Below are positions 1-11,953 of a stretch of DNA of 64,000 nt, piece after piece. The notes beneath the pieces are model-generated. The model searched no databases and was not told the DNA's origin. It worked only from the letters and a program-made list of their open reading frames with translations. Location of the stretch: NCBI GenBank assembly GCA_963585895.1, contig OY757911.1:88748275-88812274 (forward strand), in the 5' to 3' direction. The position numbers and the translations under genes are program-made. Positions within the stretch are counted from its first letter, which is position 1; each line of letters begins with the position of its first letter. The DNA comes from Sepioteuthis lessoniana (taxonomy: Eukaryota > Mollusca > Cephalopoda > Myopsida > Loliginidae).

Positions 1-1329
1 ACAACAACTTTTAGGCAAAATTCGACTTTATTCATCAACATAGTTTCCTTCTAGGGTTATACATTGATTCCAATGCGTCTCTGAAAATTTGATGCCTTTT
101 TTATAGAACAATTTGTCTTTGGCCTTAAAATACACCTCAGTTTCTGATATCATTTCTTCATTGGAGCCAAATCTCTTTCCCTGGAGTATTCTTTTGAGGT
201 CTGCAAACAGCCAGTAGTTGCTGGGGGCCAGATCTGGAGAATAGGGTGGGTGTGGAAGCAATTCAAAGTGCAATTTATGTAATTTTGCTATCGTTGCAAT
301 CGACTTGTGACAGTGCATTCTCTTGGTGAAAGAGCACTGTTTTCTTCATTTGTGGCTGTTTTTTGGTGATTTCTTCCTTCAAATGCACCAATAATGCTAT
401 ATGATATTCACTATTGATGGTTCTTCTTTTCTCAAGGATAATCGATGAACAAAATACCTTGCGCATCCCAAAATACGGAGGCAAAATCTTGCCAGCTGAT
501 GTTTGTATCTTTGGTTACTTTGGATGGTTTTCACCTGCTGTTGTCCACTCAGCTGACTGCTGATTTGACTCCAGAGTGAAGTAGTGGATCCATGTTTCAT
601 CTATTGTCAGATATTCATGTAAAAACTCCTTTTTGTTGTGTTGAAACAGTTGCAAATAATGCTTTAAATTGTCAATGCATTGTTTTTGATCGACTGTAAG
701 CAAATGTAGGATCCACTTTGAATACAGCATTCTCATCGACAAATGTTCATGCAAAATAGTGAATACACTACCTTCTGATATTTTCAACTCCTCTGCTATC
801 TCATGTAACTTCAATTTACAATCAGCCAAAATGAGTTTGTGGAGATTTTTGGTGGTTTCCGGGACAACTGCTGAATTTGGGTGATCTGAGCATTCAGCAT
901 CATTTATGTCTGTACGACCACTTTTAAAGTCAGTGTACTACCTCTTAACCATTATTTACGATGAAACAGAATCTGAATAACACTTATTAAGCCATTACTT
1001 TGCTTGAACAGTATTTTTTCCCATCAGAAAGCAATGCTTTATCAACACACGAAATTCAGATTTTTCCAATGTTTTGAAAGTTTGCAACAGTAAGTTGACG
1101 GCCTTAGTCGAGGGGGATCCAAAGGCTCCCTTTTCAATAGCTACAACACTGGGGTGTAGGGGAGGTCGCTATTTAGCTTCATTTAAATAACTATAATTTG
1201 TAAACTAATAATTTGATTGGGCTCAAATTTTGACACGTGCCATTTGAAGGTTAGTACTTTATAAAGATTATATGGATTTTTTATTAGTGGTGCCATCTAT
1301 ATGTCAGGCCTGGAACTTATTGAGGGATG
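1..1329 (-). mobile_element. Decayed mariner transposon, cut by the window start
   Basis: The minus strand encodes a broken mariner transposase running from about 1080 down to the stop near 28. Visible family blocks are an N-terminal helix-turn-helix region (about 1075-950), the ILHEHLSMR block (about 755), the first catalytic Asp in IDETWIHYF (about 620), and the C-terminal block PPYSPDLAPSNYWLF with the third Asp (about 205-245). The second catalytic Asp, normally HQDNAP, reads HQENAL at about 318-335. A short deletion just after it shifts the frame, so the protein is in at least two pieces. The right end near 1300-1329 (GAACTTATTGAGGG) looks like the 5' terminal inverted repeat; the other end is outside the window. 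The element is inactive. Confidence 0.9.
1092..1165 (-). repeat. Fragment of SINE family A inside the mariner leader
   Basis: About 70 bp match the 3' part of SINE family A (GCCTTAGTCGAGG, CCAAAGGCTCCC, TAGCTACAACACT), as in the fuller minus-strand copies near 33055 and 60950. It sits between the mariner start region and its 5' inverted repeat, so it is a nested or captured fragment. Confidence 0.7.
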
Positions 1330-1332
1330 TAT

Positions 1333-1363
<31 letters not shown>

Positions 1364-1384
1364 ATATATATATATATACACAAA
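1330..1384. repeat. (TA)n microsatellite
   Basis: Alternating TA with a short TG interruption directly abuts the mariner right end. Mariner inserts at TA, so the insertion may have used or seeded this tract. Confidence 0.9.
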
Positions 1385-1689
1385 CAAATAAAAAGCACAC
1401 ACATACACACATCTTATAGCATTCTTCAAGGGAAAATGCTCTTTAAATAAATAAAATTCTTTTAAAAATAAAGAAAAAGTATTTAAAGACAGCTGTTTAT
1501 ATCTTATATAAAGGTTTTTTTACTCTCAGAAGTTATGAAAAACTAATTAATTAAAAAAAATTTAAGTTGTCTCGCTATTTTCCAACAAGTTTGATTTAGT
1601 TAATATACCTATTAGCTCTTTTAGTTTTACTAAACTTTAATGAACATTTTTTTCTGTTCATCTCATAAGAAACATGGCTTGCATTTAAT

Positions 1690-1905
1690 AGTCCAGGTTA
1701 AACTGCATTAAGGATAACCTGAACCTTTTTAGATCTTATTTTTTCAATTCAGGTATCATTGGGGAATAAGAAAACTTTTGTAAATCGGCCAAAGCCTGGG
1801 CCCATTTACTAAAATTTTCTTATTCTCCAATGATACCTGCATTGAAAAAATAAAATCTAAAAAGAATCAGCCTTACTGCACATTTGACCTGAAATTTAAC
1901 TAAGA
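1690..1905. mobile_element. Palindromic MITE, copy 1
   Basis: The two halves are inverted copies around about 1796. Each arm carries the GGTATCATTGGGGAATAAG block or its complement, and the outer ends read AGTCCAGGTTAAA and a degenerate complement. A second copy lies at 40897-41153. No coding capacity is seen. Confidence 0.75.
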
Positions 1906-2348
1906 GCCACAAAAATATTCTACATGTAAAGTGTTCCCAGCTCAGCAGTAAGATGTAGAGAAGAGAAAAAGAATAATCACAACAAATGCCACTTGGCACT
2001 CTATACTTTTGTGTGTAGATGTTTAACTTTAGGAGGGAAAATTATCTAATTACCTTGTTGATAACAAGAGAAAAAAAAAAATCAAAATAATTCTGAAAAT
2101 AAACACAAGAATATCAGTTTGTCTAAGGTACCTAATCTCATGGATATTTAAGAATAGAAATTTTGATCAAAAGGGGATGAAAATATTCTATAAAAAATCA
2201 AAGTATTCTGATAAGATTCAAGTACTGATATGAAATTGTTAAGCAAGAATGACCCTGCCCCACAAAAAAAAAACAAAAAAAAAAAAACAGATGAGTTCTC
2301 TAAAAATTTGCCACTTCCTACATACCAAGTTATATTTGATTATTTGAT

Positions 2349-2640
2349 AATACAAGGTGTTTTAAAAAATGTTAACATTTCAATGGGAGTTCCTTTATGG
2401 TATTATGATTTTAAAGTCTCCACCTGTTCAACCATGCCTGTCAACATCTTCTCTAGGTAGTCATCATAATATAAGTTCTGCTTTTCTAATAAAGATACTC
2501 CCATAGAAATATTTTAAAATCACATGTGAGAGATTCTAATAATGTGTTGACAGAGAGAGATGATGAACATGTGGAGACTGTTTCAAATCATATCATAAAT
2601 GCACTCCCATAAGGGTGTTAACATTTTTTTTAAATCACTA
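2349..2640. mobile_element. Palindromic MITE (AATGTTAACA type), copy 1
   Basis: An imperfect palindrome whose outer ends read AAAAATGTTAACA and its complement. The arms share AGTCTCCACCTGTTCA and TCTATGGGAGTATC-type blocks, centred near 2480-2500. A related copy is at 18205-18440. This looks like a non-autonomous DNA transposon with long inverted arms. Confidence 0.7.
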
Positions 2641-3832
2641 TCTATTACTGCAGAAATTATAAGTTACTTTTCTTTTCTTGCTGTGTAAACTAAGTTGGTG
2701 GGGTGGGGATCAGTGCCTATCAAAATGACGGGTTATGAATAAGATAATTTATAATCAGTCATATCATTTCTAAAGTTTATCAGTTTATAATTTACTTTAA
2801 AATCTGTATTAAAAATAATATTTAGTTTTTTTAAAACAAGTTTTGTAAGAAATAAAGATGAGTTACAAGTAGAAAAAGTTAAATATTTTGGTAAAATTGT
2901 AAATGAAGACAATCAAAAAAGAAACCATTTACAATGAAACATTTATCTCATTACATATTGATAATCAGACTATCTGATAATCAGTTTATAATTCTGTACA
3001 ACTATCCCTCTTTTAGTATATGGTAAACTATAATGATAGAATCAAGATACCAACATTAAATAGAGCCTATCTGTTTAGTGTTTGTTGCTATTGGTTACTG
3101 AGAGTCAGACTTTAAAAGCAAACCAACTGATTGGTGCAATCATAAAATGTGGTTATATTCAAAAATAAATAAATAAATAAATAAAAAACAAACAAAAAAA
3201 TACTGAGTAAAATAAACTTTCTTATTGTTTTGTCAGTTGTAATTACTTTTTATGCTATTTAAGAGATCCATAAAACAACTTTTCCTGTTTTTCATGTAAT
3301 TGGTAAAAAGAAAAAAGAAATCTACAATTCAAGTTTAGATTTTTTTTCAAAAGAAATATTCACTTTTCAAATTAAAATATTCATACTGATGTGTGTTAAA
3401 AAATTCAATGGTTAAAATGAAAATTAATTTAATTACAAAATCTTTAATTCTACTCTGAGTTATATTGATTTAATATACTTTATTCATTTCTTCAATATTT
3501 TATATATGCTTAGCATCATGTCCTTTTTGTACTGAACATTTTAACCCAATACTTGCAGAAATTATTAAAGGGAAAAATTTTAAACTTTTCTTTAATGATT
3601 AATATGGGGATCCTTCTAAAAATAATGTATTCACAATTTAAGATGGGAACAATTATTTATTATATATAAAAGATTCCATCCAATTAATGGAACATTGACA
3701 AGATCTAAATTATAAATATGATGGTGCCTATTGGGTTAAGAAAAAAAACTAAAGATTTTAAAGTTCAGTATATTAAATTTTTTCCAATGTGTTTCATTCA
3801 TTTTTTAATGTCCAACTCTACTTAATTTTACT
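2641..3832. other. AT-rich non-coding DNA
   Basis: No gene, splice-flanked exon or recognisable repeat is seen apart from a short (AAAT)n run at 3163-3184. If the SLC23-like gene continues left, this is intron. Confidence 0.5.
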
Positions 3833-3992
3833 TTTAGGCATATTTTGTTGGAAATGACAGACAAGGATTTGGTGTTTGGCTTTTTATTCAGATTTTCTTG
3901 TTGACAAATGTTATGCCACAACTCTGAAAAGCTGAACAAAAAGCCAAACACTAAATCCCTATCTGTCATTTCCAATAAAATATGCCTACAAC
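3833..3992. repeat. Foldback repeat with about 60-bp arms
   Basis: Arms at about 3833-3892 and 3933-3992 are inverted copies sharing AGGCATATTTTGTTGGAAAT and GTGTTTGGCTTTTT and their complements, with a loop of about 40 bp. RNA from either strand would form a long near-perfect hairpin. It looks like a small MITE. Confidence 0.8.
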
Positions 3993-4138
3993 TGAATCTG
4001 CAGCCTTAATTATACAATATTAGTTTTATTTATATATTAACAAATTGATTCTCATAGGTAAATGTAAGTAAATGTCTCAATAATGTCAAATTGAAGAAAG
4101 ATTATAGGACGTTCTTGCTGTATGCAACATAAACATAC

Positions 4139-4218
4139 CAGTTGAACTTTTGGCAATACATGTTCATTAAGGTTTCGTTCAAGGTCTGAATGGTTCGTGG
4201 TATTGACCATTGTGTGGC
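4139..4218 (-). CDS. SLC23A: SLC23-like transporter, exon after the QGPS motif (extracellular loop)
   Basis: This 80-bp minus-strand exon is flanked by a strong acceptor (TTATTTTTCAG before 4218) and a donor (CTG|GTATGT after 4139). It starts in phase 1, exactly as the exon at 12039-11954 ends, and ends in phase 0. It encodes 26 residues including HTMVNTTNHSDLE and ending VLPKVQL. Two N-glycosylation sequons (NTT, NHS) suit the loop that follows PEWKCP in SLC23 proteins, just before the next membrane segment. The reading frame would run on into GTATGT for a few codons, but the splice phases favour ending at 4139. The next exon is not visible and is presumably left of position 1. Confidence 0.78.
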
Positions 4219-6713
4219 CTGAAAAATAATTGGGTAAGGAGAAGAAAATTCATGACTGGAAAAAAAAAAAAGAAAAAAAAAGAGAGAGAGAGAGAAGAGA
4301 AACAGAAATAATAATGGCTTTGATAAAAAAAAAATCTTGATAAACAAAATCAGAAAATAAAGAAATTTTAAAGATACTGAAGAGAAAAATTAGAGAAAAT
4401 AAATCTTTTTTTTAAAGGAAAACAAAATTAATGATAATTTTGAAGAAATTGAAAAATAAAAACTTAAACATTTAAAATAAATTAATGAGAAAAATATTTA
4501 AAATATATATTTAAAGAAACATTCAGGACAATCAAAAGTCAGAAAATGGATGAAAGTAAAAAGGAGAATGGAAAAAAGAACAAGGAAAAGACAATGACAA
4601 AATGCAAGGACAAATACATAAACTGTTGTCTAATATAATGAATATTTTTACTTTTATAAATACACTGTGCTAATTTTTTTTTAATCTACTAAATCAAGTC
4701 CACTTTTCATCTACCTAGAGAAAATGCAACTAAAATAGTTATTAAAATATGGTTAAAATATTCAGATTCAGGAAATACAATATTTACAATATTAGTCACC
4801 ATTCCTATTTTGCATTATTTTTTTGTCATTAAATTTATGAATTGACAAAAATATTTTTTTTCTGCAGGGGCATGTTGCATACTTGAAGTAAAAAAAAAAA
4901 AAAAATATTAAACAATTTTGAAAAAAAGAAAGAAAAACAAAGATCCCTTAAGGAGTCAAGCAAAAGTTAATATCCTTGAAAATGATGTTTTTGCTGCTGT
5001 AAGAGTAATAATTTTGGATGACTCCATCCTTTATCTTACTGAGAAAGTTTTGACTATTCTCTATTTCAAGTGTCATGATCTCTTGCAGACCTTAGTATCA
5101 ATCTAATATACTTGGCCTTTGGGTGAGATATCATTTCCAAAATGCAAGTGGAGATAGCCACACACTCAATCACCGTAAAGACTTGATCTCAATGCAAACA
5201 GCAGAAACTGATAACAAACTAAGGTTGATTGTGACCCTCACAAATGGACTCATTCAAGATGATTTGAACACTTAAACCAACAACCTCCTTTTCTCAGCCA
5301 ATCTAACTGCATTAAAGAAAAAAAACCAGCAGCATATACCCTATAGCTTTTGGTGTCATCTGCAAGTCTATAATTAGACAACAAGGTCAGGAACTGAGAC
5401 CAATATAACTTGGGGTCGATAGAGAATTGAAGAATGCTTTCAATTCTATTTGTTGATATCTCTTGTTGGAAGATCGTCTTGAACATGCCCCAACTATCTA
5501 ACCTTTGGCCTATCTGCCTCTATTCAGAGATTTTGGTTATCATATTTGACATGAAAACCTGCAAGTAGTTAAATGTTAACAGTTCTAATCAATAGGGTAA
5601 TTTTTGCCATTGGTACTAGCTCTTGGAATCACTTAATTACATTGTTAAAGGCATGAACTCTAAAGCTCCTACATATAAAAACATCTCACTACGCACACTC
5701 AAAATTTAAATCTGGCAGTGCAGTTGGATTTCTCCAAATTGGAATTTGTTTTAGTAAGCCCCCCACCCCGCAAATTTTAATTGAATAGGTGTAGTCAATA
5801 TGTCTTATGTGGTACAAAATGCTTTATGGTTTAAGAAACCTTTCTCTCATTAACAATAAGGACTGAAAATAGCTTGTAAGATAATTATAGTTGTTAATTT
5901 AATATAGTCATTGACTTCTAAGATTGAATAAAAACCATTAGATGTGTGGAAAAGTTTCCAATAAAAAAAACAAAAAACAAATACTTTTTCAATTGAGTAT
6001 TCCAATAGAAAAAATATGCCAGGAATTTTTACACACACCTAATATTTATGCAGTTAAAAACAAATTTCTCAATAAAATATTATCTTAAGTTAATGCAAAA
6101 TCTTTTTTTTTTTTTTTAGTCTTTAATAAAACACTTTTTGATGAAAATAGGGAAATAAGTAATTCCTTTTTATTTATAAAAGAAATGTAGGGAGAATTTT
6201 AAAGTTTTGCAATGTTTTTGATAATTAAGAATAGAATATGAAGTTTTGAATAAATTTTGTTAGAGAAAAAGTAATGAACAGTAAAGAAAGGACAAAGAAT
6301 GAATAAAAAATGTGAAAGAATCAGAAAGATTTGAAAAAAAGAGACAGAAATTACAGAATTGAGACTTTTTTTTTTATTCAAGTTTCTTGTGGCCTTTGAA
6401 AAAAATATGGAATCTAAAATTATACACTTGAAGAAAAAAAAATCAGATAGGAACAAAAATCAATTCACAGATGTGTATGTGTACTGAGAAAAAGCTAAAA
6501 TTATAATAAAGATATTTTAAATCAAACCTTTTATCACTCAATTACTAAGCATTTGCAAACTTTATCAAAGCAAGTAATATATAATAATAATAATATAATA
6601 TATTATATATAATAATAATATGAAATTTTTTATAATATCAAAAAAAAAAAAAAGAAAGAATAATCAAATTGTCAGTAAAAACAAAACAATTCAGTTATTA
6701 TACATTAATTTAT
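4219..6713. other. Intron DNA with no recognised element
   Basis: AT-rich sequence within the 7,735-bp intron of the SLC23-like gene. It holds an A/G-rich tract (4259-4302), homopolymer runs and an AAT-rich patch near 6583-6622, but no exon or transposon that I recognise. Confidence 0.5.
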
Positions 6714-6803
6714 TCAGATCAATGTTCTCATCTTGATTGTTATAGTCACAATGTTTTATGCATTATACTATCCAGTCTTCTTCAGGTATCTGTTATATGT
6801 GGC
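6714..6803 (-). repeat. Fragment of the CATCTTGGTTG-type repeat
   Basis: The sequence TCTTGATTGTTATAGTCACA and the following CTTCTTCAGGTATCTG resemble the repeat near 55828-55870 and the inverted structures at 56510-56965 and 59697-60060. It is a short 5'-truncated piece. Confidence 0.45.
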
Positions 6804-6814
6804 AACATTCTGAT

Positions 6815-7960
6815 TGATTTTAATGGCATGTCAACCTGTTTATGCCAAGAGGTTAAGGAATCACATATATTGTTTGTTTATATTTACATTTTTTGTGCAG
6901 TTGTTTCTTCAGATTTTAGCACACAGTTATACGACGACCCAGTTGGCTGGGGCTGCAGGATACACTGACTGCACCTCTGCAGAGGAGTAAGACTCCCCCA
7001 ACGAATGTCCTGATATGACACTAAACAATCTGATGGTGAGGCTCCAGTAATGCTGGAGCTTTGGGGAATGTGGAGTACCCCTTCATTGCTATCACTCCCA
7101 AGTCCACTCTAGCCCAGAGTAGTAGCACCTGATAGGGTCCTATCTATGGGTTAAATAGAACTAAACTATGTACTTATGCTAAACTGAATTGTTTGAAATG
7201 GAACTGTTTTTACATTTAACTGTGTGTAAACAAAAACTGTACTTATACTAAACTGAATTGGTTGAAACAGAACTGTTTATATGTATAAAAATTGGTTTGG
7301 CATTAAATAACCAACAATGGTTGATATACCATAAAACCAAACAAAATGTCTTAATTTGATGTTAAATGACTCGAAAAGGATTGATACACTGTAAAACAAC
7401 CAACCAACCAAGTTATATGATATTAAATGTTCTTATCTAATACAAATAATTTGCACACAGTTATATGATATCAATATTCCAATCTAATACAAATAATCTG
7501 TACATAGTTGTATGGTTTTATGTATTCCTATCTAATACTTGAAACCATGTAATTGTGTATAAATCAATTACTATTTATATTCAAATCATTTACCTGCACA
7601 CAATTATATTATTCCAAGTAACAAGTAATAATAATCCTAAGTAAACAATTATAGCTTCAAGTAGTTATTCTTAATGCAAATAATTTACAGTTATATTGTA
7701 TCAAGTATTCCTATCTAATACTAATAATTTTCAAACAGATCTATTTGATCCATAGATGGGAACCTAATAGGTACTACCACCCTGGGAGTTGTGGTAATGA
7801 AGGGATACTACACATTCCCTAGAACTGCAGCTTTACCACAGGATTCAGTTTAGTATCATATCCAGGTCACCATTTTTTGGATGGTAGGGAGGGAGATCTT
7901 ACCCCTTTGCAGGGAGATACACTCAGCATATTCTAAGCCTTACCAACAGGGCTGGGTAGC
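6815..7960 (-). repeat. SINE family D, variant with a different internal minisatellite (interrupted)
   Basis: Reading the minus strand from about 7960 gives the D head (TCTGCAGAGG-like, CTGATAGGGTCC-like blocks), then a repeated unit containing ATTCCTATCTAATAC and CACACAGTTATATGA, then a tail ending at ATGGCATGTCAACC on the plus strand near 6825. It is split by another D element at 6932-7410. Similar variants lie at 32665-33720 and 50785-51150. Confidence 0.7.
6932..7410 (+). repeat. SINE family D element nested in a D variant
   Basis: It begins CCAGTTGGCTGGGGCTG and ends in a GGTTGATATACCATAAAAC-type tail, with a minisatellite of TGTACTTATACTAAACTGAA units between. A 7-bp duplication AGTTATA flanks it at 6925-6931 and 7411-7417. 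The flanks join to restore the host repeat's minisatellite. Confidence 0.8.
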
Positions 7961-9365
7961 ATTCTGAGTATCTAAAATCAACTCCTTTACTCAATTCACT
8001 AAGATAGATTTGTCTGATTTTTCTGCCTATGCTAGAAAATATATTATATCAGTTTATTCTTCCTTGTTTGTCTTTGAGATGAGGCTGCCTTTTTTTTCTT
8101 TCACTACACCAATTTATGACTTTCAGTTTTTTATGTTCAGGACAAGGGGTCTAGTGAATAAAAGCTTCTATTCAGTGCATCTAATTACCTAGTGGTCATC
8201 AGTTCTATCCCAAGGTCAGGCAGTTAAGAGTCATATATGTCTGGTTCAGTGGAAAAGGCAAAAATTGGCATCAAAGGTGAAATAACTAGGAATAATTGAC
8301 ACAAGATATCTTTTTAGCATGAACAGTAAAAGAAGAGCAGTATATCCTTATGGACTGAAATTCCCATAAGTTGAAAGGTACAAGAGTTGAAACATTGTGA
8401 TTGTAATGATGACAATATTGGTCTAAATAGATGAGTGTATAATGATGAAATCTTTATCTTAGAAATTCATACAGAATTTATCTATCATAACTGCTTATTT
8501 TTCAATACACTATTAAATATCAATTAAATAAAACAGTTGAATTTTTAAACAATGAATTATACAGAAAGTAAAATTTATGCATTTTATTTTCATATGCAGT
8601 GACCAGTTTGATGGGACAACAGAAAAGATGGAAAATACTAACAGGAAAATTTTGATAATTTCAATTTTTTTTTACAAGATATAAATGTAATTTCAAAGAT
8701 ACTAGTCAGATCAATTCTTTGTAAAGATCATATGATTTATTGTTTTGGAACAACTGTTTTAGGCTTTCCAGTGACCAACAATTTAAACCAGCAAATGCTA
8801 GAATATTATACATGTAAATTTGCTGTATTATAGCTGCTTACAGGTTGATAAATAAAACTTATAAATGTTGGTGCAACTTCAACTTATATGAATATTACAA
8901 TCTTTCTCAAAAGCAGATTCTTGCATTAAATCAAATGTGAGAATAATAATTTTATAGTCCATAACTAGCAACCATCATAAACATAGAATTTTGAGCTGTT
9001 TCTACAATTGCTGTTAAAATTTGAGAATTTGAACGAGCATTGAATAAGTAATTAGATAAAATTATATCAATTTTTCTGAAACACTCTGCATATTTGAATC
9101 TCTAAATTTTTTGACATTTTAAAAGTGCAGTGAAAATTCCTATTTCTTGTTTGTTTGTTTTTTTAACTTGAACAAGAAAACCAAAGAGCAATAATTTTTA
9201 AAATCAGTTTATAAAGTTTTTAGTTTAGCTTTAGTGAAATGTAAAATTGTTGATATCAAAATAAGACCAAATAAACATATTGTTTATAATATTGCTATAA
9301 ATTTCTTCAGCACAGTATAGTTTTTTTGTTCAGTGGAGGAGATGACATATAAACAGTCATCTATG
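7961..9365. other. Intron DNA with no recognised element
   Basis: No exon or named transposon is seen. A weak piece near 8360-8450 (GTTGAAACATTGTGATTG) resembles the repeat modules near 56900 and 60000. Confidence 0.45.
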
Positions 9366-9369
9366 CAAA

Positions 9370-9550
9370 ATGGGGGAATTGTATGGTTTGTAAATAGAGT
9401 TTAAATCCTGGATGAGGTGGTTTGCATTTTTCTTAATGCTTATACTCTTGGGAAAGGCATTAATCTATCTCTTTCTCCACTCCCAGATATGGGTAAATAG
9501 TGCCTTGTAGGTAAGACAAACTGGTCTAGGAGAAGGGAACCTCTGAGATA
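9370..9550 (+). repeat. SINE family B, degenerate copy
   Basis: The blocks GTTTAAATCCTGGATGAGG (B-box region), CTTGGGAAAGGCATTAATC and TATGGGTAAATAGT, then GTCTAGGAGAAGG, follow the family B order of the copy at 12410. The head is truncated. The next stretch (9551-9720) may be another repeat that I do not recognise. Confidence 0.65.
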
Positions 9551-10431
9551 AAAATTAGGGGGTGTTGTGGCTAACAACTCCACCCATAAAAATCTACTTG
9601 TTACTAAAACTGCAGTACCATCATGAACATGGTGTGGCTGTAGCCCTTTGTTCCACAACGAGTTGACAGGGTCACATATTGTTGGAATGAACTGATTTGG
9701 TTGGGTTTTTAGCATCTGTTTTCTAGTGCTATCAGAGATGTAAAAGAAAAAAAAAACAATATTTCTCTTTTTATATGAATTCTACCTCAAAAGAAGATTG
9801 TAGAATGAACTAGCCAAAGAATGATTGTAGATATGTGAACAACATAAATGAGTTGAATTATCTAAACAATGTATAATAAATTATGAGAGTTTTTCACATC
9901 AGTGTTAGCTGATGGTCTTTCACTGGAGTTTGAGAGACAGCAAGTCTCCTCAAGTCTCCAGGACTCTTCTCAGTATTCTGGCTGATCTCCACAATGCTTT
10001 AGTTTGGATAGTCTCCAATCATCCTCCAGTCCCAAACATTATTATTATTAATATTAATTTTTACTCCTTGAGAGTTTTTAACATCAGCTAACGCTGATGG
10101 TCTTTCACTGGAGTTTGAATGACAGCAAGTCTCCCGTATTCTTCTCAGGATTCTGGCCAATCTCAATAATGCAGTAGTTTGGATGGTCTCCACGCGTCCT
10201 CTTATTTCCAATTCCTCCAGTTCCTTTATTAATCCTGTGACTGTACCAAGAGTACCAATTATAATTGGTATAAACGTCACTTTCATGTTCCACAGTTTTT
10301 TCAATTCTCTAGTAAGGTCGAGGTATTTATTTTCTTTTCACTTTCTTTTAATTTTACTCTGGGGTCTGCCGGAACAGCAAAGTCCGCAATTTTGCAAATT
10401 CTCTTTTTTTTTGTTGATTATTATAAGGTCT

Positions 10432-10700
10432 ACCGGCCCATTGGCATAATGGTTAGAGTGTTCGCCAATAGCCTGGGAGACCTGGGTTCAATCCCAGGTC
10501 GAGTCATACCAACGACTCAAAAAAAAAAATGGTACTTGATGCCTCCTTACTTAACACTCAGCATTATAAGGTGTGAATCAAGGGTAAAGTGGGGGCAATA
10601 CAGGGAAAGGAGTAGAGCAATCCCCTACATCTTGGTGTAGTAGCTATCAAAAAGGGAAGCCTTCAGGTCACCTTCGACTACGGTCGCCAAATAACTTTAC
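10432..10700 (+). repeat. SINE family A, full copy with 14-bp target duplication
   Basis: A tRNA-derived SINE. The A-box-like GGCATAATGGTTAGAG is at 10443-10458 and the B box GGTTCAATCCC at 10485-10495. A body follows with GTACTTGATGCC, CAAGGGTAAAG and TTGGTGTAGTAGC, ending GGTCGCCAAATAACTTTAC. The duplication TTATTATAAGGTCT is perfect at 10418-10431 and 10701-10714. It interrupts a LINE coding region, so it is the younger insertion. Confidence 0.9.
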
Positions 10701-10803
10701 TTATTATAAGGTCTGGTTGTCTGGTCGAGATTAAGTGATCTATTTGGATGTCAAAATCCCAGAGAAATTTTTGAGTGTGTCATTCTGCAGGACTGATGTT
10801 TTC

Positions 10804-10830
10804 ATTATTATTATTATTATTATTATTATT
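10804..10830. repeat. (ATT)n microsatellite
   Basis: About nine ATT units sit beside the LINE remnant. Confidence 0.9.
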
Positions 10831-11953
10831 CTAATTCTTTATACTACCAATAAAATATAACAATGTATTTAATTTTAGTGTTAAAATCTATTTCAGATCA
10901 ATGTGTGATCAAAATATCTTGTTCGAAAAGTATATTTTGATTATTTCCCTTTAACTTGGCAAATTGATCTGCCAAGAAGCATAACAATTTATTTTGCTTA
11001 GTTAACATTTAGAATCTGAGCAGCCAGTAGTTGTGCTGCTACCTAGAATTACATGTACCAGGCGGCCTAAATTCTGACCGAGGTGTCCTCGCTATTTTCT
11101 ATAATTAACAATATTATTTTATTATTTAATTAACAGTATCATTGCTATTTCCTATAATCAACAGCCTTGTAAAGCTGCTATATAGCAGATAATATTTTAC
11201 TTTTTCCAGTCAAGAGTCCAGAGTAGTGGAGCCCACAGGCATGAGAGTTCAAGATCCAAGTCTTTAAGAACTGATCTTTAGTTCTAGCTTTGTCAGTGAA
11301 TTACCGTCGATTCAAATTCATAGGTAAAAGGAGGACATATAATGTTTAGCATTATATATTTCAATGTTTTCCTAAATGTATTGGCAATTTCTAGATTTTA
11401 TGTTGCACATATAGTTTACAATTTTAGCAGCATTTTCAGACTTACATTTTTAAAACAACATTTTCAGACTTATGTTTTCAAAACATTCAGTGGAAACTCT
11501 AGCTCAGGCCTTTATATTCATAACATTCTCAATAGACACTTTTTAAAGAAATATTAATCATTAGTTTTTATTTCTTTGCAATGATTTTTCATTGTATGAT
11601 ACTACCTCTGATTGTTGCATTTAGTATATGAAATTTATAGACACAAATAAACACTATTATGGGACAGAGGTAATATTATATTTCATCATCAGTAAATATT
11701 ATTTAGACAAATCTAGAATTAATGTTATTTCAGGATTGAAAAAATAAAATAAAGGAGCTGCATTAAATTTTGAATAAACATTTTTAGCAGTTTATTTTTT
11801 AGTCTCTATATATTTTGAACTGTTAAATTTAATATTGTTAATTATTGCTCTTTTTTTTATCTTAAACTAATGTGGCATCATGTAACTCCCATTTGATAGT
11901 CTCCATTTTCCAAAACATGAAACAAAAAATGACATTGTAAAAGAATTACTCAC
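10831..11953. other. Intron DNA
   Basis: No exon is recognised. The stretch around 11020-11290 (GCTACCTAGAATTACATGTA) has weak similarity to 28290-28420 (CTACCTAGAAGTACATATA), suggesting an unnamed dispersed repeat. Confidence 0.4.

Larger units (their letters stand above)
9880..10830 (-). pseudogene. LINE reverse-transcriptase C-terminus and 3' end, with a partial tandem copy
   Basis: On the minus strand from about 10800 the sequence encodes a LINE C-terminal region, including HLISARRPDLIII-like and LKKLWNMKVTFIPIIIGTLG at about 10300-10240, then RILRR. It ends in an AAT/ATT-rich tail near 10040-10060. A second, shorter copy of the same 3' end lies immediately left at about 9890-10043, so two 3' ends are in tandem. 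SINE A at 10432-10700 splits the coding part. A third copy is at 56100-56460. All are 5'-truncated relics. Confidence 0.78.

Noticed and set aside
4102-4138. Extension of the 4139-4218 exon to the in-frame stop at 4102
   Set aside because: That frame (ATQWSIPRT...) does not match the incoming phase; the phase-correct reading ends cleanly at the CTG|GTATGT donor.
4259-4347. Hydrophobic Leu/Phe-rich minus-strand N-terminus joined to the 4139-4218 exon
   Set aside because: It translates the A/G-rich tract and polypyrimidine region of the intron before the acceptor.
10432-10510. Possible tRNA gene
   Set aside because: A and B boxes are present, but the acceptor stem does not close and the sequence continues into a repeated SINE body; the same holds for all family A, B and C heads.
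10183-10640. Plus-strand frames over the 10 kb LINE/SINE region
   Set aside because: Antisense of the LINE and translation of SINE A.
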